Positions 25,516 through 33,610 of a stretch of 41,224 nucleotides of DNA are shown here, in pieces. Position 1 is the stretch's first letter; every line of letters begins with the position of its first letter. Where the stretch lies: the NCBI RefSeq assembly GCF_000948395.1, contig NZ_JYFN01000061.1:1-41224 (forward strand), written 5' to 3'. Under the pieces are notes generated by a model. That model had not been told where the DNA came from. It saw nothing but the letters and a program-made list of their open reading frames with translations, and did not search any database. Origin of the DNA: Frankia torreyi (GTDB taxonomy: Bacteria; Actinomycetota; Actinomycetes; Frankiales; Frankiaceae). A program made the translations under genes and the position numbers.

Positions 25516-26511
25516 ATGATCGAGGTGCAAGGTCTCACCAAGCGATACGGCGAAAAAGTCGCCGTATCGGAGCTGAGTTTCACGGTCCGGCCCGGCATCG
25601 TCACCGGATTTCTCGGGCCGAACGGCTCGGGAAAGTCGACGACGATGCGAATGATCGTGGGTCTGGACCAGCCGAGCGAGGGCAGCGTCCTGATCAACGG
25701 GCAGCGGTACCGGGATTTCCGGGCACCGCTGTGCGAGGTCGGTGCGTTGTTGGAGGCGCGGTCGGTGCACACCGGTCGGTCGGCCTACAACCACCTGCTG
25801 GCCCTCGCCCAGACCCACGGCATCCCGCGCCGCCGGGTCGGCGACGTCATCGAGCTGGTCGGGCTGGGCGGCGTGGCCCGCAAGCGGGCCGGGGGCTTCT
25901 CGCTGGGCATGGGGCAGCGGCTGGGCATCGCCGCGGCGCTGCTCGGGGATCCCGGGACGCTGATCCTCGACGAGCCGGTCAACGGTCTCGACCCGGAGGG
26001 CATCCGCTGGATCCGCACCCTGCTGCAGGATCTGGCCGCGCAGGGACGCACGGTGCTGGTGTCGTCCCACCTGATGAGCGAGATGGCGCTCACCGCCGAG
26101 CATCTCGTCGTCATCGGCCAGGGCCGGCTGATCGCGGACATGTCCGTCGCGGACTTCGTCGCCGGCGCCTCCGAGAACGTCGTGCACGTCCGCTCGCCGC
26201 GCGCGCCGGAGCTGCGGGATCTGCTGCTGGCGGCGGACGTCACGATCCGCGCGGACGGAGCCGACGTGCTCGAGGTGTCGGGGCTGCCGAGCAGTCGGAT
26301 CGGTGAGATCGCGGCCGCGGCCGGCATCGCACTGTCCGAGCTGACGCCGCGGCAGGCGTCGCTGGAGGAGGCGTTCATGGCGCTGACCCATGACGCCGTC
26401 GAGTACCACGGCGGCTCCGCGTCGGCGCTGCCGCACCAGCCGGGGGACGGGTCGGCACCGGCGGCGGGCGGCGCCCGCCTCGAGACGCACGGGGCGGGAG
26501 CGAGATCATGA
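25516..26511 (+). CDS. ABC transporter ATP-binding protein, drug/lipid export type
   Basis: 331 aa. Walker A is GPNGSGKST at residues 34-42, signature FSLGMGQR near 130, Walker B LILDEPVNGLDPEG near 150, and the H-loop SSHLMSEM. The C-terminal ~100 residues include the usual EAFMALT-like segment of BcrA/DrrA-type exporters, followed by a Pro/Gly-rich tail. Such ATPases pair with a membrane permease for export of lipids, antibiotics or peptides. The stop overlaps the permease start by four bases (ATGA, 26508-26511). A histidine kinase and response regulator follow in the same operon, typical of envelope-stress or antibiotic-responsive exporters. The substrate is not evident from sequence. Confidence 0.95.
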   Translation: MIEVQGLTKRYGEKVAVSELSFTVRPGIVTGFLGPNGSGKSTTMRMIVGLDQPSEGSVLINGQRYRDFRAPLCEVGALLEARSVHTGRSAYNHLLALAQTHGIPRRRVGDVIELVGLGGVARKRAGGFSLGMGQRLGIAAALLGDPGTLILDEPVNGLDPEGIRWIRTLLQDLAAQGRTVLVSSHLMSEMALTAEHLVVIGQGRLIADMSVADFVAGASENVVHVRSPRAPELRDLLLAADVTIRADGADVLEVSGLPSSRIGEIAAAAGIALSELTPRQASLEEAFMALTHDAVEYHGGSASALPHQPGDGSAPAAGGARLETHGAGARS

Positions 26512-27344
26512 CGACGCTGACGGACGTCGGACCGGCACGCGGCGAGCTGACGGCGCAGGCCGGCTACGGGGTCACCCAACGGCGGGTCCTGCTGTCGGAG
26601 TGGACGAAGCTGCGGTCCCTGCGCTCGACCCTGTTCTCCCTGCTCGCGGCCATCGTCTTCGTGGTCGCCCTCGGCATCCTCATCTCCTGGGCGCAGGCCA
26701 GCCACTGGGATCAGGAGTCGCCGATCGACCGGCTCACCTTCGATCCGACGAACACGAGCCTGAGTGGCGTGTTCCTCGCCCAGCTCGCGATCGGCGTGCT
26801 CGGCGTGCTGATGTTCAGCGGCGAGTACGGCACGGGCATGATCCGTGCGACGATCACCGCGGTGCCCCACCGCCTGCCGGTGCTGTGGGCGAAGTCGATC
26901 GTGTTCGGGGTCGTCACGCTCGTGCTGATGACGGTCTCGTCGTTCGTCGCCTTCGTCGGCGGCCAGGCGATGCTGTCGTCGAAGCACATCGACACCACGC
27001 TCGGTCATCCCGGCGTCCTCACCGCCGTGTTCGGCGGCGGCCTTTATCTGACGGTCGTGGCCCTGCTGGGGGTCGCTCTCGGCGCACTGGTCCGCAGCAC
27101 CGCCGGCGGGATCGCCACCCTGTTCGGGGTGCTGCTGATCCTGCCGCTGATCGTCAACTTCCTGCCGTCGAGCTGGTCGAACAACATCGACCCGTACCTG
27201 CCCAGCAGCGCCGGCCAGGACATCTTCACCGTCGTGCGGGACTCCTCCTCGCTCGGGCCCTGGACCGGCTTCCTGCTGTTCTGCGGGTACGCGGCGGTCC
27301 TGCTGGCCGCCGCGGCGGTGGTCCTGCGGCGACGGGACGCCTAG
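26508..27344 (+). CDS. ABC-2 type membrane permease
   Basis: 278 aa from the overlapping ATG. About six hydrophobic spans are visible, beginning with FSLLAAIVFVVALGILIS and ending with FLLFCGYAAVLLAAAAVV. The N-terminus has the SEWTKLRSLRSTL motif usual in actinobacterial ABC-2 permeases. The GEYGTGMIRATI segment after the second span is also typical. It forms the membrane part of the exporter with the preceding ATPase. The stop is four bases before the GTG of the kinase gene, so the four genes appear to be one operon. Confidence 0.94.
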   Translation: MTTLTDVGPARGELTAQAGYGVTQRRVLLSEWTKLRSLRSTLFSLLAAIVFVVALGILISWAQASHWDQESPIDRLTFDPTNTSLSGVFLAQLAIGVLGVLMFSGEYGTGMIRATITAVPHRLPVLWAKSIVFGVVTLVLMTVSSFVAFVGGQAMLSSKHIDTTLGHPGVLTAVFGGGLYLTVVALLGVALGALVRSTAGGIATLFGVLLILPLIVNFLPSSWSNNIDPYLPSSAGQDIFTVVRDSSSLGPWTGFLLFCGYAAVLLAAAAVVLRRRDA

Positions 27345-27348
27345 GCTC

Positions 27349-28812
27349 GTGGCCTCCTCGGCGCGGGGCATCGGTCGGGGCCTTCGGCGGGGCATCGGTC
27401 GGGGCTTCGGACGGGTCGTCGCGAGCACGGCCGCGAGCACAATGGAGCCCGTGGCCCTCGACGTGGCTGTCGACGATCTGCCCGGCCTGCGCAGCCCCGG
27501 GCGGCTGCTGCGGCTGCTCGCGGCGCATCCGACCGGGGTCGACGCGGCGGTCGTGCTGCCGTGCGCGGCGCTGGCGCTGATCGCCGCGGTGCTGCACCCC
27601 GAGGGGCAGGCGCTGAGCCTGGTGTTCGCGGCCGTGCTGCTGGTTCCGCTGATCTGGCGGCGGTCGCGGCCGCTGGCGGTGTTCGCCCTGCTCGCCGCGA
27701 TCGCCTTCGTCCAGTGGCTGCTCGACGTGACCTCGCCCGGCGACGCGGCGCTGGTCATCGCCCTCTACTCGGTCGCCGCGTCCCGGCCCCGCCGCTGGAC
27801 GCTGCTCGCGGCCGGCGTCACCGAGCTCGGGGTGGTGCTGGCGGCGGTGCGCTGGGGCGGGCCGCCGGTGCGGGAGATGTTCAGCGCCTTCGTGTTCCTC
27901 ACCGGCATGATGATCGCGGCCTGCGCGACCGGGGTGAACATCGGCGGGCGCCGCGCCCGGCTGGCCTACCTGGAGGACCGCGCGGCCCGCCTCGAACGCG
28001 AACGCGACCAGCAGAACCGCCTGGGCGCCGCGGCGGAACGGGCCCGCATCGCCCGCGAGATGCACGACGTCGTCGCCCACAACCTGTCCGTGATGATCGC
28101 CCTCGCCGACGGCGTGGCGTTCACCCTCGACACCGACCCCGCCGAGGCCGGCCGGGCGGTCCAGGCCGTGTCCGACACGGGCCGGGAGGCGCTCGGGGAG
28201 ATGCGCCGGCTGCTCGGCATCCTGCGCGACGACGCGCAGCAGGACACCCGTGCGCCGCAGCCCGGCCTCGGTGATCTCGACCGACTGGTCGAGCAGGTCC
28301 GGGCGACCGGCCTGCCCGTCACCCTGGAGGTGGGCGGCGAGCCGCTCGCGCTGTCCGCCGGCGCCGCCCTCACCGTCTACCGGCTCGTCCAGGAAGCCCT
28401 GACCAACACCCTCAAGCACGGCGGGCCCGCGGCGACGGCCCAGGTCCGGCTGCGGTACGGCGCCGGCGCGCTCGAGGTCGAGATCCTCGACGGCGGACCG
28501 CTCGCCGGTGCTGGTGGGCAGGGCAGTGCTGGTGGGCCCGCCGGTGCTGGTGGGCAGGGCAGTGCTGGTGGGCAGGGCAGTGCTGGTGGGCAGGGACTTG
28601 TCGGGATGCGGGAACGGGTGGCGGCCTTCGGCGGCATCGTGGTGGCCGGACCGCGGCCGACGGGCGGCTGGCGCGTCCACGCACGGCTGCCCGCCGCTCC
28701 CGATCCGGTCGCGCCCGCCGACGGCCCCGCGCCGGGCACCGCCTCGCCGGGCGGCCCTGTGCCGGGCGGCCCGGTGCCCAGGTGGGTCGCGGCGCAGCGG
28801 GTGGCCGGGTGA
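27349..28812 (+). CDS. Sensor histidine kinase, HisKA_3 (NarL/DesK) type
   Basis: 487 aa from GTG 27349, or 456 aa from ATG 27442. Neither start has a strong ribosome-binding site. The GTG version adds a repetitive RGIGRGLRRGIGRGFGR head encoded by a 24-bp direct repeat, so the ATG may be the true start. About five or six membrane spans lie in the first ~190 residues. The dimerisation/H-box is REMHDVVAHNLSVM with the phospho-acceptor His codon at 28063. The ATPase N-box is VQEALTNTLKHGG. Between the N-box and the G-box GLVGMRERVAAFGG lies a hexapeptide repeat Ala-Gly-Gly-Gln-Gly-Ser, an unusual insertion in the ATP-lid region. The stop overlaps the response regulator start (GTGA, 28809-28812). 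It probably senses an envelope or antibiotic signal. Confidence 0.92.
   Translation: MASSARGIGRGLRRGIGRGFGRVVASTAASTMEPVALDVAVDDLPGLRSPGRLLRLLAAHPTGVDAAVVLPCAALALIAAVLHPEGQALSLVFAAVLLVPLIWRRSRPLAVFALLAAIAFVQWLLDVTSPGDAALVIALYSVAASRPRRWTLLAAGVTELGVVLAAVRWGGPPVREMFSAFVFLTGMMIAACATGVNIGGRRARLAYLEDRAARLERERDQQNRLGAAAERARIAREMHDVVAHNLSVMIALADGVAFTLDTDPAEAGRAVQAVSDTGREALGEMRRLLGILRDDAQQDTRAPQPGLGDLDRLVEQVRATGLPVTLEVGGEPLALSAGAALTVYRLVQEALTNTLKHGGPAATAQVRLRYGAGALEVEILDGGPLAGAGGQGSAGGPAGAGGQGSAGGQGSAGGQGLVGMRERVAAFGGIVVAGPRPTGGWRVHARLPAAPDPVAPADGPAPGTASPGGPVPGGPVPRWVAAQRVAG
28505..28595 (+). repeat. 18-bp tandem repeat in the kinase ATP-lid region
   Basis: About five units of roughly 18 bp (GCTGGTGGGCAGGGCAGT type) encode Ala-Gly-Gly-Gln-Gly-Ser between the N-box region and the G-box. 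In-frame copy-number change would alter the lid length. Confidence 0.88.
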
Positions 28813-29507
28813 CGATCTCGGTCCTGCTCGTGGACGACCAACCGCTGCTGCGCCTCGGCTTCCGGATGGTGCTGTCCTCGCAGCCCGACCTGACCGTCGC
28901 CGGGGAGGCGGGCGACGGCGCGGAGGCGATCCGGCTGACCGCCGAGCTCGCCCCCGACGTCGTGCTCATGGACGTCCGGATGCCCGGCGTGGACGGGATC
29001 GAGGCGACCCGTCAGATCATCGGCGCCGGCGGGGCGGCCCGGATCCTCATCCTGACCACCTTCGATCTCGACCAGTACGCCTACGCGGCCCTGCGTTCGG
29101 GTGCCAGCGGCTTCCTGCTCAAGGACGTGCGTCCGGCGGACCTGCTGTCCGCGATCCGGGCGGTGGCGGTCGGCGACGCGGTGGTCGCGCCGAGCATCAC
29201 CCGCCGGCTGCTCGACACCTTCGCCCACCGGCTGCCCGACCCGGACAGCCCGCGCGCACCCGCCGATCCCCGCCTGGGCCGCCTCACCGACCGCGAGCTG
29301 GTCGTCCTGGGCGAGGTCGCGGCCGGACACTCCAACGCCGAGATCGCGGCGCACCTCGTGCTGTCGGAGGCCACCGTGAAGACCCATGTCGGCCGGATCC
29401 TCGCGAAGCTGGAGCTGCGCGACCGCGTGCAGGCGGTCGTCTTCGCCTACGAGACGGGCCTCGTGCGCCCCTCCGACCGGCCACCCACCCAGCCGGGGAC
29501 GGCCTGA
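28809..29507 (+). CDS. LuxR/NarL-family response regulator
   Basis: 232 aa from the GTG at 28809 within the overlap with the kinase stop. The receiver domain has the acidic pair in LLVDDQ, the phospho-acceptor Asp55 in VLMDVRMPG and Lys105 in FLLKDV. The C-terminal LuxR-type helix-turn-helix is LTDRELVVLGEVAAGHSNAEIAA followed by SEATVKTHVGRILAKLEL. It is the cognate partner of the kinase and probably activates the exporter operon. A start nine codons upstream (28782) is possible but would overlap the kinase far more. Confidence 0.95.
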   Translation: MTISVLLVDDQPLLRLGFRMVLSSQPDLTVAGEAGDGAEAIRLTAELAPDVVLMDVRMPGVDGIEATRQIIGAGGAARILILTTFDLDQYAYAALRSGASGFLLKDVRPADLLSAIRAVAVGDAVVAPSITRRLLDTFAHRLPDPDSPRAPADPRLGRLTDRELVVLGEVAAGHSNAEIAAHLVLSEATVKTHVGRILAKLELRDRVQAVVFAYETGLVRPSDRPPTQPGTA

Positions 29508-29624
29508 CTCCCGCCACGGTCCCAGCTCCTTGCACAGGCCGGCGATGACCTCCGCCGCCGACGAGAACCCGCTGCGGCTAGGGTGATTAGAGGTGTTCGT
29601 CCTGATGTGAGGAGGCTGGCTGCG

Positions 29625-30485
29625 ATGACGGGCGCAGGCGAGCGGGATCCGGCGGGCGGGCGGTGGTGGCAGAGTCTCGTCGAGGAGCGCAGCCCGGTGG
29701 ATCTCAGGACGGACCAGCCGCATTCGGCCCGGATGTACGACTACTACCTCGGCGGAAAGGACCACTTTCCCGCCGACCGGGAAGCCGCCGAGCAGGCCCT
29801 GCTCGCGTCCCCGAACGTCGCCACCGCCGCCCGGACGAGCCGGGCGTTCATGACCCGGGTGATGCGCTTCCTCGCCGGTGAGGTCGGGATCCGCCAGTTC
29901 CTCGACATCGGCACCGGCATTCCCACCTCGCCGAACCTGCACGAGACCGTCCAGAGCATCGCCCCGGACTCGCGGGTCGTCTACGCCGACAACGACCCGA
30001 TCGTGCTCGCGCACGCCCGCGCCCTGCTGACCAGCAGCCCCCAGGGCGCCACCGCCTACCTCGACGCCGACCTGCGCGACCCCGAGCGCATCCTGGGCGC
30101 CCCCGAAGTGCGTGCCACGCTCGATCTGCGCCGGCCGGTCGCCCTGTCCCTGATGTCGATCTTCCACTTCATCCCCGACTCCGACGACCCGCACGACCTG
30201 CTGCGCCGGCTGCTCGACGCGCTGCCGTCGGGCAGCTACCTCGTCCTGAGCCACGGCACCGGTGATGTCGACCCGGCGGTGGCGGCCGCGGCCGAGGCCT
30301 ACCGGCGGCGCGGCATCCCCACCCGGCTGCGCAGCCTGGCCGAGGTCGAGAGCCTGTTCACCGGGCTGGAGCTGATCGAGCCCGGGGTACGGCTGCTGCA
30401 CCGCTGGCGCCCCGACGGCGCCATCCCGGGTGACCTGACCGATGCCCAGGTCAGCGCCTACGGCGGCGTCGCCCGGAAGGCCTAG
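29625..30485 (+). CDS. SAM-dependent methyltransferase, DUF574 type
   Basis: 286 aa from ATG 29625, which follows a GGAGG at 29611-29615. A GTG at 29583 would add 14 residues but has no such site. The family marks are ARMYDYYLGGKDHFPADR, the SAM-binding FLDIGTGIPTSPN, the acidic strand end VVYADNDPIV, and FHFIPDSDDP. These fit the Methyltransf_19/DUF574 family, which is abundant in Frankia and Streptomyces with mostly unknown substrates. It is transcribed with the same direction as the preceding operon but 117 bases after it, so it may have its own promoter. Confidence 0.9.
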   Translation: MTGAGERDPAGGRWWQSLVEERSPVDLRTDQPHSARMYDYYLGGKDHFPADREAAEQALLASPNVATAARTSRAFMTRVMRFLAGEVGIRQFLDIGTGIPTSPNLHETVQSIAPDSRVVYADNDPIVLAHARALLTSSPQGATAYLDADLRDPERILGAPEVRATLDLRRPVALSLMSIFHFIPDSDDPHDLLRRLLDALPSGSYLVLSHGTGDVDPAVAAAAEAYRRRGIPTRLRSLAEVESLFTGLELIEPGVRLLHRWRPDGAIPGDLTDAQVSAYGGVARKA

Positions 30486-30512
30486 CGGGCGGCGCGGGGC
30501 CCCATGGGGGCA

Positions 30513-30541
30513 TGGACATCCGCTCGATTGTGTCGTACTAA
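30513..30541 (+). promoter_or_regulatory. Candidate housekeeping-type promoter for the MpaB-like gene
   Basis: TGGACA at 30513-30518 (one mismatch to TTGACA), a 17-base spacer, and TACTAA at 30536-30541. It would start transcription about 65 bases before the ATG at 30615. Found by eye only. Confidence 0.45.
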
Positions 30542-30614
30542 ATGGGCAGGGGCCGGTGGGGCCGGCGATCGCCCGATCGAGGCTCGGCCGGCGCGGGAGC
30601 GGAGGCGGCGAGCG

Positions 30615-31529
30615 ATGAGCACAACAAGTCACGACAGGGACCCCTACGCGTTACGGGACAGGATTCTGGCGCTCGATCCCGTCGAGAATGCCCGGGAGAT
30701 CGCCCATCTTTTTCACCGCGACTTCCAGCGGGCCCTGCTGCCGCAGATCGCGACCGGCTTCTTCGCGACGATCTCACCGCCCCGGATGACCCGCATCCTG
30801 ATTCGCACCGGTGAACTGGAGTTCCGTAACCGCAAACGACTGGTGGATCAGATGCTCATCCACCACGAAATGCTGACCCACGGATTCGTGCCGGGTCGGG
30901 GGCGCGACGCGCTGCGGCGGATGAACGAGATGCACCGCCAGTACGCGATTACCGCGGAGGATTTCACGGCCGTGTCGGTCGAGACCACCCTCGGCCAGCT
31001 CACCGCAGCCCGGGAGTACGGGTGGCGGGAGCTCACCGAGCACGAGGTGCTCGGCGTCGTCGAGTTCGAGCGCGTGCAGGCCCTGCACATGAACATCCGG
31101 GACGTGCCCGCCACCGAGGCGGAGATGGTGGCCTTCCGCGACGACTACTTCGCCCGGCAGGTGCGGTTCGCCCCGTCGAATCGGCGGCTCGCCGAGGCCG
31201 CGCTTCGGCTGCTGGCGACCGCCGTGCCGGTGCACATCGCCCCGCGGGTCGAGAAGGTCATGATGAGCCTGACCGATCCCCGCATCGTCGCGGCTTTGGG
31301 TTACGACTATCCCGACGCCGCCTACCGGGAGCGGGTCCACCGCGCCACGCGCGAGCATGCGGCCCGGGACGCCACCGACAAGCGGGCGCCGCAGGTCGTC
31401 CTCGACCTGATCGCGAGCGTCTACCCCGACGGGTACGAGATCGACCGGCTCGGCACGCATCTGCGCGGCCAGGGGCAGCCGGAAGGGCGACGGGACCACG
31501 CCGGCCCGCCGCCCATGTGCCCGGTGTGA
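30615..31529 (+). CDS. MpaB/Lcp-like (DUF2236) oxygenase family protein
   Basis: 304 aa from ATG 30615, preceded by a GGAGG-like purine run. The protein is all-helical with conserved Arg/His positions: RNRKRLVDQMLIHHEML, GRGRDALRRMNEMH, YAITAEDFTAVSVE, and a late ARVEKVMMSLTDPRI-like segment. This fits the MpaB/latex-clearing (Lcp) heme-oxygenase-like family that is common in actinomycetes, most members being of unknown substrate. No signal peptide or membrane span is present. Assignment is from overall pattern, not from a diagnostic active site that I can confirm. Confidence 0.6.
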   Translation: MSTTSHDRDPYALRDRILALDPVENAREIAHLFHRDFQRALLPQIATGFFATISPPRMTRILIRTGELEFRNRKRLVDQMLIHHEMLTHGFVPGRGRDALRRMNEMHRQYAITAEDFTAVSVETTLGQLTAAREYGWRELTEHEVLGVVEFERVQALHMNIRDVPATEAEMVAFRDDYFARQVRFAPSNRRLAEAALRLLATAVPVHIAPRVEKVMMSLTDPRIVAALGYDYPDAAYRERVHRATREHAARDATDKRAPQVVLDLIASVYPDGYEIDRLGTHLRGQGQPEGRRDHAGPPPMCPV

Positions 31530-31536
31530 CTCACGC

Positions 31537-31578
31537 GACGTGACCAAGGCAGCGTGACCAAAGCAGCGTGACCAAAGT
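31537..31578 (+). repeat. 14-bp tandem repeat after the MpaB-like gene
   Basis: Three units of AGCGTGACCAAAGC (first GACGTGACCAAGGC) plus a partial fourth. Non-coding, directly after the stop of the MpaB-like gene. Confidence 0.85.
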
Positions 31579-31782
31579 AACGTGGACGGGGTGGCTGTCG
31601 GACCGCTGCCCCGAGCATCGCCGGGTTGGCGCGCATGGGCCTGCCTCGTGCCGTCCCCGGCGGTGCGACACGTCGATGTGCGCCGCTTCGCGAAACCGGC
31701 TTCCCACATCTCGCGCTACACATCAACGCGGAAAGTTCTTACATCCACCGGTCGACCTGTGTCTGTCAACGCGCAAATGTGT

Positions 31783-31810
31783 TTGTGTAAGTGTCTCGCG
31801 GTCTGATATA
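31783..31810 (+). promoter_or_regulatory. Candidate promoter with long leader before the solute-binding gene
   Basis: TTGTGT at 31783-31788, 16-base spacer and GATATA at 31805-31810, in a locally AT-richer stretch of the 579-base gap 31530-32108. A transcript from here would have a leader of nearly 300 bases that includes two inverted repeats. The call is weak. Confidence 0.35.
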
Positions 31811-31917
31811 GCCCGTCTGGGCGGACCCGGGACGCGCCCCTGGCCGCTCGATCGCCACGGCTTCCCTGCTAGGCTTCCGTCGGACGAAACATGAAGATCC
31901 GATCGGGAGATAGGCAG

Positions 31918-31935
31918 CATACGAACTGTCGTATG
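31918..31935. promoter_or_regulatory. Operator-like inverted repeat
   Basis: Perfect 7-bp arms CATACGA and TCGTATG with a 4-base spacer. This has the shape of a binding site for a TetR/GntR/MarR-type dimer. It lies about 175 bases before the lipoprotein start. Confidence 0.5.
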
Positions 31936-31989
31936 TGAGTGACATCTTCCGATCTCCGTCGGCCCGGAAGACGGGTGACGCTGGAGGTT

Positions 31990-32024
31990 GCAGCACACAT
32001 TGCGGTGGACGCAATGTGTGCTGC
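31990..32024 (+). promoter_or_regulatory. Strong 15-bp hairpin in the leader of the solute-binding gene
   Basis: Perfect 15-bp arms at 31990-32004 and 32010-32024, arm core AGCACACATTGCG, around a 5-base loop GTGGA. The stem ends 84 bases before the ATG at 32109. There is no following T-run, so it is not a classic terminator. It may be an RNA structure controlling the gene or an operator. Confidence 0.7.
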
Positions 32025-32108
32025 CGTCATCCCGGCGGAATTGCAGCCGAGTGGGCGTCGCCACGGGGGGGGTTCGGTCGGGTCTTAACAACAGTCGAGA
32101 GGTGGCTC

Positions 32109-33332
32109 ATGCGGGTGTTGCGGACGAGGTTTGCCGTGGCGATGATTGCGGCGGCGACGATGCTGGCGGCGTGCAGCTCCGGCGGACCCTCGGATGCTTC
32201 GCAAGCGAGCGGGACCTGTGCGCCGGGGGTGACCGACAACTCCATCAAGGTGGGGCTGCTCTACCCCGACACCGGGGTGATGGGGACCCAGTTCTCGGGT
32301 TACCGGGCCGGTGTCAACGCCCGGATCTCGGCGCAGAACGCCGCCGGCGGTGTCAACGGACGGAAGATCGACTACGTCTGGGAGGACGACGAATCCGATC
32401 CCCGGGGCAATCTGCAGGGCGCGCGGACCCTCGTCAACGAGGGGGCCTTCGCCGTCCTGGAGTACACCTCGTTCTCCCAGGGATCGGGCCAGTACCTCGA
32501 CGACCAGCACATTCCCGTCGTCGGGGTGGCCGATCAGCCGTTCTGGGGTGACCACGACAACATGTTCACCTACACCTTCGTCACCGACGCCGGTCGCAGC
32601 ACGACGACGCTCGCCGACTTCGTGCGTCAGCAGGGCGGCACCAAGGCGGCGCTGGTCGTCACCTTCCTGACCGAGGCGTCCAAGCTGTACGCGGCGGGCG
32701 TCCGGCAGAGTCTGGAGAACGCCGGCATCCCGGTGGTCCAGGACGACATCGACTCCACCAACGCCACAGACGTCGCTCGGAAGATCATCGATGCCGGCGC
32801 CGACACGGTCATCGCCGCCTCGCCGCTGGACCTGTACACCGGCGCGCTCGACGCGGCCATCAGCGCCGGCCATCCCATCAAGGTCGCCGTCTCGGCGGTC
32901 AGCTACGACCCGCGCCTGCTCGCGCCCTACGGCCAGAAGCTCGCCGGCACCTACTCCCAGCTCACCTTCGCCGCCCTGGAGCGGAACCTGCCCGCGCAGC
33001 AGCGGTTCCTGCAGGCGATGGCCGCCTACTCGCCCGAGATCCAGCCCGCCGGCCAGCAGAGCGCCATCGCCGGCTACATCAACGCGGACCTGTTCATCCG
33101 CGGACTGAAGACCCAGCACGGCTGCCCGACCCGGGCATCGTTCATGACCGGCATGCGATCGATCACCGACTACGACGCCGACGGCATGATGGTGCAGAAG
33201 ATCAACCTCACCGCCGACCACGGGCAGCTCGACCGCTGCTCGGACTTCGTGCGCATCGCCGCCACCGGCGACCGCTTCGAGGTCGTCAACCCGCAGCCGC
33301 TGTGCGGACAGCGCATCGGCGGCAACGGATAG
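32109..33332 (+). CDS. Lipoprotein substrate-binding protein of the branched-chain amino acid ABC type
   Basis: 407 aa from ATG 32109, preceded by GAGAGG. The N-terminus has Arg residues, a hydrophobic core, and a lipobox LAAC with Cys22, so the mature protein is lipid-anchored outside the membrane. The start of the mature part, VGLLYPDTGVMGTQF followed by GYRAGVNAR, and then AAGGVNGRKIDYVWEDDESDP match the periplasmic binding protein family (Peripla_BP_6, LivJ-like). It binds a small ligand for uptake or sensing. No LivHMGF permease or ATPase genes are nearby, so it is an orphan in this window. It is convergent with the ferredoxin gene, 11 bases between stops. Confidence 0.93.
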   Translation: MRVLRTRFAVAMIAAATMLAACSSGGPSDASQASGTCAPGVTDNSIKVGLLYPDTGVMGTQFSGYRAGVNARISAQNAAGGVNGRKIDYVWEDDESDPRGNLQGARTLVNEGAFAVLEYTSFSQGSGQYLDDQHIPVVGVADQPFWGDHDNMFTYTFVTDAGRSTTTLADFVRQQGGTKAALVVTFLTEASKLYAAGVRQSLENAGIPVVQDDIDSTNATDVARKIIDAGADTVIAASPLDLYTGALDAAISAGHPIKVAVSAVSYDPRLLAPYGQKLAGTYSQLTFAALERNLPAQQRFLQAMAAYSPEIQPAGQQSAIAGYINADLFIRGLKTQHGCPTRASFMTGMRSITDYDADGMMVQKINLTADHGQLDRCSDFVRIAATGDRFEVVNPQPLCGQRIGGNG

Positions 33333-33343
33333 ATCGGCGGCGG

Positions 33344-33547
33344 TCAGTCCTCCACCGCGCGCAGCGCCGTCGCCGGGCAGCGGTCGACCGCCCGGCGCGC
33401 GGCGTCGACGCTGGCCGGGTCCACCGGGTCGGCCTCGTCGACCAGCGGCGTCACGAGGCCGTCCTCGCCCTGGTCGAAGACCTCCGGCGCCGTCATCACA
33501 CAGTTTCCGGCGCCGATGCACCGGTCCCGCTCGGCCACGATCCGCAC
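33344..33547 (-). CDS. Small 3Fe-4S/4Fe-4S ferredoxin, P450 electron donor
   Basis: 67 aa from GTG 33547, chosen because the minus strand shows GAGAGGAG seven bases upstream. An earlier ATG at 33586 would add 13 residues with no such site. The cluster motif is CIGAGNC followed much later by CP (DRCPATAL), i.e. Cys-X2-Ala-X2-Cys...Cys-Pro, the pattern of actinobacterial P450 ferredoxins in which the second ligand is replaced by a non-Cys residue. It probably reduces the P450 encoded 63 bases upstream, on the same strand. Confidence 0.93.
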   Translation of the reverse strand: MRIVAERDRCIGAGNCVMTAPEVFDQGEDGLVTPLVDEADPVDPASVDAARRAVDRCPATALRAVED

Positions 33548-33610
33548 GGCGGCACTCCTCTCTCGATGATCCTCAGCGACCCTCACGCCGGCGCCGGCGG
33601 ACCGCGCCCG

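Noticed and set aside
31568-31894. Possible 108-codon gene in the leader gap
   Set aside because: Cys/Arg-rich without family features, no ribosome-binding site, and it covers the likely promoter.
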